This document shows positions 44,695-52,123 of a DNA stretch of 55,104 bases, piece after piece (positions within the stretch are counted from its first letter, which is position 1; the number at the start of each line of letters is the position of its first letter). The stretch comes from Opitutia bacterium. GTDB lineage: Bacteria; Verrucomicrobiota; Verrucomicrobiia; Opitutales; UBA953. Made by a program: the position numbers and the translations under genes. Below the pieces are notes generated by a model. The model did not search any database, was not told the origin of the DNA, and was given only the letters and a program-made list of their open reading frames with translations. Location of the stretch: the NCBI GenBank assembly GCA_947377865.1, contig CANCHK010000008.1:1-55104 (forward strand), given 5' to 3'.

Positions 44695-46644
44695 GTGAGC
44701 AAACAGCAGCCTTGGACTACTAAAGACGCCGAAGAGTACTACGGCTTCAAACGATGGGGAGGTAACAACTTCTCCGTGGACCCTCAGGGCCACCTTTGCG
44801 TGCACCCGAAAGGTGACCACCGCAAGATCCGTATCACCGACATCGTCAAGGAAGTCGAAGCGTCCGGCCTGAAGCCCCCGCTCACGATCCGCGTCCAAGA
44901 CCTGCTCCGCAACCGCGTGACGCAGATCAACGAGGCCTTCCGCAACGCCATCAAGGAAGAAGACTACGATGGTCGCTACCGCGGCGTCTTCCCGATCAAG
45001 GTCAACCAGCTCCGCGAAGTGGTTGAAGAGATCCTCGACGCCGGCGAAGAATATGACTTCGGCCTCGAAGCCGGTTCAAAGCCGGAGCTCATCATCGCCC
45101 TCGCCCTCCTCGAGAACCGCAAGGCCCTCCTGATCTGCAACGGGTACAAGGACGAGGAATACATCGAGCTCGCTCTGATGGGTCGCCGCCTCGGCAAGCA
45201 GACCATCATCGTGGTCGAACAACTCTCCGAGATCGACGCGATCATCCGCATCGCCCGCCGCATGGGCGTGCAGCCCCACATCGGCCTCCGCGTCAAGCTC
45301 ACCACCGCCGGCGAAGGCAAGTGGGCCGACAGCACCGGCGAGAACGCCAAGTTTGGCCTGACGGCTTCCGAGATCGTCGAGGTCGCCCAGCGCCTCGCCA
45401 AGGCGAAGATGAAGGACGCCCTTCGCCTCGTCCACTTCCACATCGGCTCGCAGGTCCCGAACATCGGCACGATCAAGAAGGCCGTGGTCGAAGCCACGCG
45501 CTTCTACTGCGAACTCAAGCGTATGGGCTTCCCGATGGGTCTCCTCGACGTCGGCGGTGGCCTAGGCATCGACTACGACGGCAGCCGCTCGGCTTACGAA
45601 TCTTCCATGAACTATAGCATGGAAGGCTACGCCCGCGACGTCGTCGCAAACGTCAAACAGATTTGCGAAGAGAGCAAAGTGGAGCTTCCGGACATCGTCT
45701 CGGAATCCGGCCGCGCGCTGGTCGCCCCCCATTCGATCCTGATCTTCGAAGCAGTCGACCGCATCACCCGCGACGACGGCAAGGTCGATACCTCCAAGGG
45801 CAAGACCCACCAGCTCGTCAAAGAACTCGAAGCCATCCGCAAGAACAAGCGGAAGTTCGACCCGCTCGAGCGCTACCACGACGCGAAGGAAAAGCGCGAG
45901 GAAGCCCACGCCCGTTTCAGCCTCGGAAACCTCCGTCTTGAAGAACGCGCGGCCGCCGACCGTCTCTTCTGGGATATCTGCCGCCAGATTCGCGATGACC
46001 TCAAAGACTCGTCCGATGTCCCCGACGAACTCGCCCGCCTCGACTCGATGCTGGCCGAACAGTACGTCTGCAACTTCTCGGTCTTCCAGTCCCTGCTCGA
46101 CCACTGGGCCCTCGACCAGCTCTTCCCGATCGCCCCGATCCACCGCCTCAACGAACGCCCGACCGTCCAGGCGACCCTCGTCGACATCACGTGCGACTCC
46201 GACGGCAAGGTCGACGACTTCATCGACCTCGAGGACGTCCGCAAGACGCTCGCTCTCCACCCGCTCAAAGAAGGCCAGCCTTACTACGTCGGGGCCTTCA
46301 TGGTCGGCGCCTACCAGGATATCATGGGCGACCTCCATAATCTCTTCGGACGCGTCAACGAAGCCCACGTCTTCCTCGAGGACGACGAAGCCGACGGCTT
46401 CTACATCGAGGAAAGCATCCCGGGCTACTCCGTCGAACGCATCCTCGGCATGATCCAGTACAACGCCGAAGACCTCTGCCGCATGCTTAAGCGCCAGGTC
46501 GACCGTGCGACGAAGGCCGACTCGGTCCGTCCCCGCGAAGGCGTAGCCATGGTCGACCTCTACGAACGCCTCATCCGCGGACGCACTTACCTGATCCCGC
46601 AACGCGAAGAGCTGAAGTCGAAGAAGTCTTCGAAAAAGAAGTAA
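44695..46644 (+). CDS. speA: Biosynthetic arginine decarboxylase
   Basis: 649 aa from GTG at 44695 (no upstream ATG fits the family). PLP-dependent, alanine-racemase-fold arginine decarboxylase: PLP lysine in GVFPIKVNQLREV (about 98-110), HFHIGSQVPN, LDVGGGLGIDYDGS, SESGRALVAPHS and the C-terminal catalytic-cysteine region VDITCDSDGKVD. It converts arginine to agmatine for polyamine synthesis in the cytoplasm. Length and motif order match SpeA. The lysine-rich tail (about 640-649) is unusual but short. Divergent from the glycosylase gene (110 bp) and followed by a clear intrinsic terminator. Confidence 0.95.
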   Translation: MSKQQPWTTKDAEEYYGFKRWGGNNFSVDPQGHLCVHPKGDHRKIRITDIVKEVEASGLKPPLTIRVQDLLRNRVTQINEAFRNAIKEEDYDGRYRGVFPIKVNQLREVVEEILDAGEEYDFGLEAGSKPELIIALALLENRKALLICNGYKDEEYIELALMGRRLGKQTIIVVEQLSEIDAIIRIARRMGVQPHIGLRVKLTTAGEGKWADSTGENAKFGLTASEIVEVAQRLAKAKMKDALRLVHFHIGSQVPNIGTIKKAVVEATRFYCELKRMGFPMGLLDVGGGLGIDYDGSRSAYESSMNYSMEGYARDVVANVKQICEESKVELPDIVSESGRALVAPHSILIFEAVDRITRDDGKVDTSKGKTHQLVKELEAIRKNKRKFDPLERYHDAKEKREEAHARFSLGNLRLEERAAADRLFWDICRQIRDDLKDSSDVPDELARLDSMLAEQYVCNFSVFQSLLDHWALDQLFPIAPIHRLNERPTVQATLVDITCDSDGKVDDFIDLEDVRKTLALHPLKEGQPYYVGAFMVGAYQDIMGDLHNLFGRVNEAHVFLEDDEADGFYIEESIPGYSVERILGMIQYNAEDLCRMLKRQVDRATKADSVRPREGVAMVDLYERLIRGRTYLIPQREELKSKKSSKKK

Positions 46645-46652
46645 GCGACATG

Positions 46653-46680
46653 AGAGCCGGACTTAGTCCGGCTCTTCTTT
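46653..46680 (+). terminator. Intrinsic terminator of the arginine decarboxylase gene
   Basis: Perfect 10-bp stem AGAGCCGGAC / GTCCGGCTCT with a TTA loop, followed by TCTTT, 8 bp after the stop codon. Confidence 0.88.
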
Positions 46681-46688
46681 GCCCTACA

Positions 46689-46728
46689 TTCTCCCCGTGT
46701 CCCCTTGCCCACGTGCCAGCGTGTCCCC
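46689..46728 (-). repeat. Phased octamer array after a stop codon
   Basis: Plus-strand units TTCTCCCC, GTGTCCCC, TTGCCCAC, GTGCCAGC, GTGTCCCC. The two exact GTGTCCCC copies are 24 bp apart, three periods of eight. It lies 9 bp downstream of the stop of the minus-strand flavin-reductase-like gene. Confidence 0.5.
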
Positions 46729-46737
46729 TTTTGGCCT

Positions 46738-47223
46738 TTAGGCCAGAATCAGCTTCAACCGCTTGAGCTCTTCCAACATGAGCGGAGGGGCTTCACGAAG
46801 ATTCTCGTAGGATTCGACATGCGCGAGCCAGGCCCAGTGATCGCCGCAGTCCAAACGCTCCATGAATTTCAAACGCAGCGTGGCAATCGACCCCTTGAGC
46901 ATGAACAGACCTTCCCCGACATGTTCAATTTGATTGCCCAACTGCGTGATCTTGTCCGTCGAATTACCGGACTTCTTGCCGAGCAGCTTGATGTGGTTGG
47001 CCTGATCCTTCGCCATGTAGTTGAGCAGACCGACCGGATTGATCTCCAGATTAGCCAAGGTCTTGGTGTCCTTATAAACACCGATGATAAAGCGCTTGGG
47101 CTTCATCGAGATCGGGGTGACGTAACTGCAGATATTAAGGTTACCCTTGCCGTTGGCCGTAGTGGCTAAGCTGTAGATAGGGCCGTCGACACGGTTCCAT
47201 GGTTTTACGCGGATGCCAGGCAT
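46738..47223 (-). CDS. Flavin reductase-like FMN-binding protein
   Basis: 161 aa from the ATG at 47223; a further upstream in-frame start at 47343 would add 40 residues of non-conserved sequence. The core GPIYSLATTANGKGNLNICS (about 15-34) and KPKRFIIGVYKDTKTLAN match the split-barrel flavin reductase/FMN-binding family. These proteins bind FMN and reduce it with NAD(P)H, or act as flavin-dependent oxygenase components. The C-terminal part is short for a typical reductase. No neighbouring oxygenase gene is seen, so its partner is unknown. It faces the arginine decarboxylase gene convergently, with its octamer array and the decarboxylase terminator in between. Confidence 0.78.
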   Translation of the reverse strand: MPGIRVKPWNRVDGPIYSLATTANGKGNLNICSYVTPISMKPKRFIIGVYKDTKTLANLEINPVGLLNYMAKDQANHIKLLGKKSGNSTDKITQLGNQIEHVGEGLFMLKGSIATLRLKFMERLDCGDHWAWLAHVESYENLREAPPLMLEELKRLKLILA

Positions 47224-47348
47224 AGCGGGGGTGATAGTATTACCCTTAAATGTGACGCTTGTTCCCTGTTTATTCTGTCCCCCGTTCGCACCCTGACCTA
47301 CAACCTCGCCATGGTCCTGCCCAGCCTCCCAGGCTCCCTTCAAACCCG

Positions 47349-48080
47349 ATGAACCAAGTCGTCGCCTTACATGGCTTTACCGGCCAAGGGGCTGATTTTG
47401 AGTCTCTCCGTGCCCTCCTGCCCCCTAGTTCGTCCTTGGTCTCTCCCGACCTGCCCGGACACGGCTCTAAAAGCCTCCTGAAGGACCTCTCCGCCTACTC
47501 CCTGCCCGCCCACCTCGCTGCCATCTCGGAAGCCGCCACGGAGCCGCAAATCACCCTTCTGGGCTACTCGATGGGCGGACGACTCGCCCTCCATTGGGCA
47601 ATCGCCCACCCGGAACGCGTCCGGCGCCTGATCCTCGTCGGCGCCAGCCCCGGACTGGCCACGGCTGAAGCACGCGAAGAACGACGTCTCGGCGATGCGA
47701 CCTTGGCGGAGTTCATCCGTACCCGCGGTTTGGAAGCTTTCTTCAATTATTGGCACAACCAGACATTCTTCCAGCCGATGCTGCGCCTGCCCAAGGAGCA
47801 GCTCGACCCCATTCTGGCCCGTCGCACCCAGAATAACCCGGAAGGCCTGGCCCTGAGCTTGGAGAACGTCGGTACGGGCACGCTGCCTTCCCTCTGGCAT
47901 CGGCTGAAAGAAATCCGCTTCCCGGTCGACCTCGTCACGGGTGAACACGACGTAAAGTTCGCCCGCATCGCCCACGAGATGGGTGCCCACCTTCCGAAAG
48001 CACGCCATAGCCTAATCGAAGGCGCCGGCCACGCGGTACACCTGGAAAAGCCCGCCGACCTCGCGATGCTGCTACAATAA
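47349..48080 (+). CDS. Alpha/beta hydrolase, MenH-like
   Basis: 243 aa, cytosolic; start chosen at the ATG at 47349 (MNQVVALHGFTGQG), the frame upstream being non-conserved. Motifs: oxyanion region ALHGFTG (about 6-12), SPDLPGHG, nucleophile elbow LLGYSMGGRLALHW (Ser near 78) and catalytic His in EGAGHAVHLEKP. This pattern resembles 2-succinyl-6-hydroxy-2,4-cyclohexadiene-1-carboxylate synthase (MenH, menaquinone pathway). No other men gene is in the window, so assignment to menaquinone synthesis is tentative; it could be another small esterase or lyase. Divergent from the flavin-reductase-like gene and convergent with the fourth DUF1501 gene. Confidence 0.78.
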   Translation: MNQVVALHGFTGQGADFESLRALLPPSSSLVSPDLPGHGSKSLLKDLSAYSLPAHLAAISEAATEPQITLLGYSMGGRLALHWAIAHPERVRRLILVGASPGLATAEAREERRLGDATLAEFIRTRGLEAFFNYWHNQTFFQPMLRLPKEQLDPILARRTQNNPEGLALSLENVGTGTLPSLWHRLKEIRFPVDLVTGEHDVKFARIAHEMGAHLPKARHSLIEGAGHAVHLEKPADLAMLLQ

Positions 48081-48103
48081 GAAAGCCGCCAAGTGCGGCG
48101 GCT
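48079..48103 (-). terminator. Intrinsic terminator between convergent genes
   Basis: Stem AGCCGCC (48084-48090) / GGCGGCT (48097-48103) with a 6-nt loop. On the minus strand it runs into TTCTTATTG, so it serves mainly the DUF1501 gene ending at 48129; on the plus strand there is no T tract. Confidence 0.6.
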
Positions 48104-48128
48104 CTCGTAAAAGGAACTAGACTTTATT

Positions 48129-49436
48129 TTAAGCGAAGACGCCCGTCTGCGGAGCAGCCTTGTTGCCGACCTGCATCGGACGACCGGCAGGAGTGATGAT
48201 GTCGGTCTGTACCGGCAATCCGGCGGCGTGTGCAATGGTGGCATGCAGGCTGCCCGGCGAGACGCCGTTCTCCTTGGGCGCATAGCCTTTCTCGTCGCTG
48301 GCGCCGAAGACGAAGCCGCGTTTAACGCCGCCACCCGCGAGGACGGTCGAAAAGACAAGCGGATGGTGACCACGACCGCCGCCTTCGAAACTAGGCTTAC
48401 GGCCGAACTCGGAAGCGACGACGACGAGGGTGGTATCAAGGAGGCCCTTGGACTCAAGATCCTGGATCAAGGCGGCGTAGACGCGGTCGAAATCACCACC
48501 GACATCCGTCAGGCGATCGTCGAGCCCGGCATGCATGTCCCAGCCGCCGATGGCGACCTCGACGAAACGGACGCCGTTCTCGACCAAGCGACGCGCCAAG
48601 AGACAGCCCTGGCCGAACTTGCTCTTGCCGTAACGCGCCTTCGTCTCGGCGGATTCGGCCGAGAGATCGAAGGCCTTAAGATCCGTGCTCTTCATGAGCT
48701 GAAAGGTGGACTCGTAGAATTCGTTGTAGGACTTGACGCTCTCATCCGTTGCCTTGCCACCGAAGCTCGAGTCGAGCTCGGCCAGCAGGCCAGTGCGCTT
48801 GGCGACGGTCGCTTCGCTCACGGGGCTCTTGGTATCAAGGAGGCCGTCCGCGGGATTGAGGATGGGCAGCGGCGAGTAGGCCGCCGGGAACCATCCATTT
48901 CCGTGATTGGACGAACGGTTGACGGTGACGGAGGACGGCAACGTCTTGTGGCTCGCGCCGAGGAAGTGCTGAGCCCAAGCCCCGATGGTCGGGTGCTGCA
49001 AGGTGCCGCGCTGCTCGAAGCCAGTGCGCATGAGATATGATGCCGAAGCATGGACGCCGACCTTGGCGGTCATGGAACGGATAACGGTGATCTTGTCGCT
49101 GATCTTGGCCGTCTGCGGGAGATAGGAAGTCAGCTGCATGTCACCCTTGGCCGAGACGATCGAGCCGGGACCCTTGGAGGCGCCGGTCTTCGGATCAAAG
49201 GTGTCGATGTGCGACATACCGCCGTTGAGCTGCAGGAAGATCACACGCTTGGCCTTGCCGAAACCAGGCAGGCCGGCATTGGGCGCCTTCGCGGCGCCAG
49301 GCGTCTCGGCGGCCTCGGCGATGCGCGTGAAGAACGGCAGGACACTCAGGCCGAACGAGACCTTGGCGCACTTCTCGATGAAGCTGCGACGGTCCTCAGG
49401 ATTACGGAGGAGATTGGCGGAGGGGAGGATGCTCAT
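48129..49436 (-). CDS. DUF1501 protein (pair 4)
   Basis: 435 aa, shorter than the other three in the window (478-487). N-terminal Tat-like signal DRRSFIEKCAKVSFGLSVLP (about 16-35). DUF1501 motifs: VIFLQLNGGMSHIDTFDPK, then FGQGCLLARRLVENGVRFVE, VASEFGRKP, GRGHHPLVFSTVLAGGG and the terminal SLHATIAHAAG, so the family core is complete though divergent: VASEFGRKP replaces WGGEFGRTP and GRGHHP replaces GRDHHP. No formylglycine motif. Start codon overlaps the stop of its DUF1549/DUF1553 partner (ATGA). Function unknown. Confidence 0.88.
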   Translation of the reverse strand: MSILPSANLLRNPEDRRSFIEKCAKVSFGLSVLPFFTRIAEAAETPGAAKAPNAGLPGFGKAKRVIFLQLNGGMSHIDTFDPKTGASKGPGSIVSAKGDMQLTSYLPQTAKISDKITVIRSMTAKVGVHASASYLMRTGFEQRGTLQHPTIGAWAQHFLGASHKTLPSSVTVNRSSNHGNGWFPAAYSPLPILNPADGLLDTKSPVSEATVAKRTGLLAELDSSFGGKATDESVKSYNEFYESTFQLMKSTDLKAFDLSAESAETKARYGKSKFGQGCLLARRLVENGVRFVEVAIGGWDMHAGLDDRLTDVGGDFDRVYAALIQDLESKGLLDTTLVVVASEFGRKPSFEGGGRGHHPLVFSTVLAGGGVKRGFVFGASDEKGYAPKENGVSPGSLHATIAHAAGLPVQTDIITPAGRPMQVGNKAAPQTGVFA

Positions 49437-51574
49437 TGGACGAAGAGGAATTCGCGGGTATTGGCGAGGACCCAGGCCAGGTCCGTCAAGGCGAGACCGT
49501 CCGCCAGCGACTTGCTCGCGGCGGCCAGCTCCTTTGCGGTCGGCTTACGGGAGAGATAAGAAAGATACAGAGACGTGACCTCGCCGTCGGTGGTCTTGGC
49601 CTTCATCGCATCCATGACGGCGGCGGACCGGACGTCGGCGACGAGCTTGCCGACGGAGCCGTTCATCATCTGCAGGACTTGCGGCACGCTGCCGTCGTTG
49701 GTCGCGGAATCCGCCAGCAACCGGTCACCCTGGCCCCAGAGGCGCAGGAAGTGGGTCTCGGACGAAGGCTGCGGCAGTTCGCTGGCCCGGGCGAGCATCA
49801 TAGAGAACCGGCTGATGGGCTTGTCCCCGTCGTAACCGTTGGCGAGACCCAGGGCCGAGCCGCCGGCCGCCTTCTTGCCTCCGGCTGCTTTGCCACCACC
49901 GGAAAAGGCCTTCTTGGTACGTTCGACGGCATTCTTCACTTCGGCCAAGGTGACTTTACCGGCCGGCAGCGCCATGGCCTTGAGGTCGTCGCCGCGACGA
50001 AGCAGGACGTTGTCGGCGTAGGTGCCGACGGCGGTGACGATCAGGCTGTCCCACACCTGTTCGGCGGTGAGGCGACGGACGAGCGGACCGTTGAAGAGAT
50101 ACTTGGCCTTGCCGAGGTCGGGCGTGGCGCTGGCCGAAGCCTGGTAGGTCTTGGAATTGTAGATGACGCGCTGGACTTCACGCAGGTCAAACTTGGCGGC
50201 CTTCATGACGAAGGTGAGGTGGGCCATGAGCTCGGGGCTGCTCGCTTCCTTGAGATCATCGATGTCGTTGACCGGCTCAATCACGCCGAGACCAAAAGCC
50301 TTCTTCCAGATACGGTTGGCAATGTTGGTCGCGAAGCGCGGATTCTGCGGGCTCGTCAGCCAGCGAGCGAACTCATCGCGCAATTGCGACGGGGTCTTGG
50401 TGTTGACGTTATAGACCGGCAAGGTCTTGTCGCCCTTGCTCCAGGCAATCAGCGAAGGGGTCACAGGGTCGCCGGCCTTGGCATCCTTGTACTTATAGTC
50501 CTTCGGAAAAGTCAGCTTCTGCTTGTCGGTGTCTTCCATCCGGAAGGCATTCATTTCACTAATCTTGATTACGGCGGCCTTCGGCAGGCTGGCGTCGGCC
50601 CGGACCGCCTTCTTGATAGCACCGAGGATGGCTTCGTCCTTGCCATCCGTGGCGCCAAAGAAAGCCGCCATCTGATAGAAGTCGCGCTGTTTCCATTCGG
50701 CCAAAGGGTGATCGTGGCACTGAGCGCAAGCCATATTGGTTCCTAGGAAGGTGGTCATGAGGTTCGAGACGCCATCCAGGGGCATCTCGGCATCGAAGAG
50801 CATGAAGCCGGTGGCACCGTTATCGCACAAGCGCCCGTCAGCGGTGATCATCTCGGAGACAAGCTTGTCCCAAGGGGTATCCGCGGCGAGGCGAGCCTTG
50901 AGCCAGTCCTCGAAGGTGAAAGCGGGTACGCCCTTGGCGAAGGTGTCCTTGACGCGCAAGAGGTCGGCCATCCAGTTGAACATCTGCATGGTGTAGCTCG
51001 GCGAGAATACGAGCTCGTCGATCAGCTTGGCTCGCTTGTCCGGCGCGTTGCTGGAGAGAAAAGTGGACGCCTCCTTGGCCGTCGGCACGCGGCCGGCGGC
51101 GTCGAGGTAGATACGGCGCAGGAACTGTTCGTCGGTGGCCGGCGCATTGAGCGACTGTTTGTTGGCGGTCAAGACGACGCCCACCAGACGGTCAATATCT
51201 GCCGCCGCGGAGGCAACCACGGCAGGACTAAAGCTATTGGTACGGTTACGCTCAACGCAGCTCTTGGCGAAATCGCCGTCTTCGGAGCAAAGCATCTCGA
51301 GCTTAAAGTGGAATGTGCGGCCATCGCGCGACTGCAGGGTGATGTACTCGCCGGCGAGACCGCAGAAACGGGCGTCGAGCTTCTGACCTTCCTTGTCCGT
51401 CCATTCATGCCAGATCGGGGTACGCTCACCCAGCGCGGCAACCGGAGCGGCCGACGGGGTCACGACCTTGATGACGGGCTCGGTCTTCTTGGCATCCTTC
51501 TTGCCCTCCTTCTTGACAGCGGCCTGGGCGGAAAGACCAAGGAAAAGGCAGGCAAACAAGGCGAGGAGGCGCAT
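49433..51574 (-). CDS. SHD1-like - DUF1549 - DUF1553 protein (pair 4)
   Basis: 713 aa from the ATG at 51574 (signal peptide MRLLALFACLFLGLSAQA); a GTG at 51586 would add four residues. Instead of the N-terminal PSCyt1 cytochrome of the other PSD1 proteins here, residues about 50-110 form an SHD1-like (SLA1 homology 1) domain, HEWTDKEGQKLDARFCGLAG. DUF1549 follows (about 120-340) with the only heme-type motif, CAQCHDHPLAEW, near residue 292. DUF1553 (about 400-705) ends in AWVLANTREFLFVQ. So it has one CxxCH instead of two. The DUF1501 gene overlaps by 4 bp (ATGA), as for the other pairs. Function of the family unknown. Confidence 0.85.
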   Translation of the reverse strand: MRLLALFACLFLGLSAQAAVKKEGKKDAKKTEPVIKVVTPSAAPVAALGERTPIWHEWTDKEGQKLDARFCGLAGEYITLQSRDGRTFHFKLEMLCSEDGDFAKSCVERNRTNSFSPAVVASAAADIDRLVGVVLTANKQSLNAPATDEQFLRRIYLDAAGRVPTAKEASTFLSSNAPDKRAKLIDELVFSPSYTMQMFNWMADLLRVKDTFAKGVPAFTFEDWLKARLAADTPWDKLVSEMITADGRLCDNGATGFMLFDAEMPLDGVSNLMTTFLGTNMACAQCHDHPLAEWKQRDFYQMAAFFGATDGKDEAILGAIKKAVRADASLPKAAVIKISEMNAFRMEDTDKQKLTFPKDYKYKDAKAGDPVTPSLIAWSKGDKTLPVYNVNTKTPSQLRDEFARWLTSPQNPRFATNIANRIWKKAFGLGVIEPVNDIDDLKEASSPELMAHLTFVMKAAKFDLREVQRVIYNSKTYQASASATPDLGKAKYLFNGPLVRRLTAEQVWDSLIVTAVGTYADNVLLRRGDDLKAMALPAGKVTLAEVKNAVERTKKAFSGGGKAAGGKKAAGGSALGLANGYDGDKPISRFSMMLARASELPQPSSETHFLRLWGQGDRLLADSATNDGSVPQVLQMMNGSVGKLVADVRSAAVMDAMKAKTTDGEVTSLYLSYLSRKPTAKELAAASKSLADGLALTDLAWVLANTREFLFVQ

Positions 51575-51664
51575 AAAGGGGTTCACTGACTATATAACCC
51601 CACCTGCGTAATGATAGTTTCATCTCATCTTAAGCTTCCTGCCACCCCCATCCCCGAACAGCCC

Positions 51665-52072
51665 TCAGGCCTCCAAAGCGTCCGTAAAGAAGGCTAATCC
51701 GAAGATCAGGCCGGTCAGGACATCGGACCAGCCGCCTAGGTAGGAAAGGAGACCGGGCTCAACGGTAGGACTGAACAGTACCTGGAGGGAAAAGACCAAG
51801 ATCACGCCGAGAAACATCCAAGCGGCCCAGCGCTGGTAGAAGAAAAGTCCGGCCATGCTGATCAGCAGGAGACCCAAGCCGACCAACCAGAACAACAGTC
51901 CGGCGATGTCCGTCAGGCCCAGCTCCCCGGTGCTGTGCTGATGCTGCCAATCGGCGAGCTCGGCCGGCAGAAGCTTGTCACTGACGAACGAGAGACCGAT
52001 GGAAAGGACGACCACTGCAAACAACGCCAGCAGGATGACACGTAACACGATCCGAAGCTTGGATTTGTCCAT
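51665..52072 (-). CDS. Small four-helix membrane protein of unknown function
   Basis: 135 aa with four hydrophobic segments at about 8-28, 53-73, 76-100 and 110-130; the first is followed by a polar loop (SDKLLPAELADWQHQHSTGE). Weak resemblance to DoxX/DUF-type small membrane proteins, not enough to name it. Intact frame, ATG at 52072, 51 bp after the cupredoxin fusion gene on the same strand, so probably co-transcribed with it. It could be a membrane anchor or quinone-side partner for that redox protein (speculative). Confidence 0.6.
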   Translation of the reverse strand: MDKSKLRIVLRVILLALFAVVVLSIGLSFVSDKLLPAELADWQHQHSTGELGLTDIAGLLFWLVGLGLLLISMAGLFFYQRWAAWMFLGVILVFSLQVLFSPTVEPGLLSYLGGWSDVLTGLIFGLAFFTDALEA

Positions 52073-52123
52073 GCCTTCGATTTTCCCGCCCTAGCTCGCC
52101 TCCGCAACGCCAATCCGCCACGG

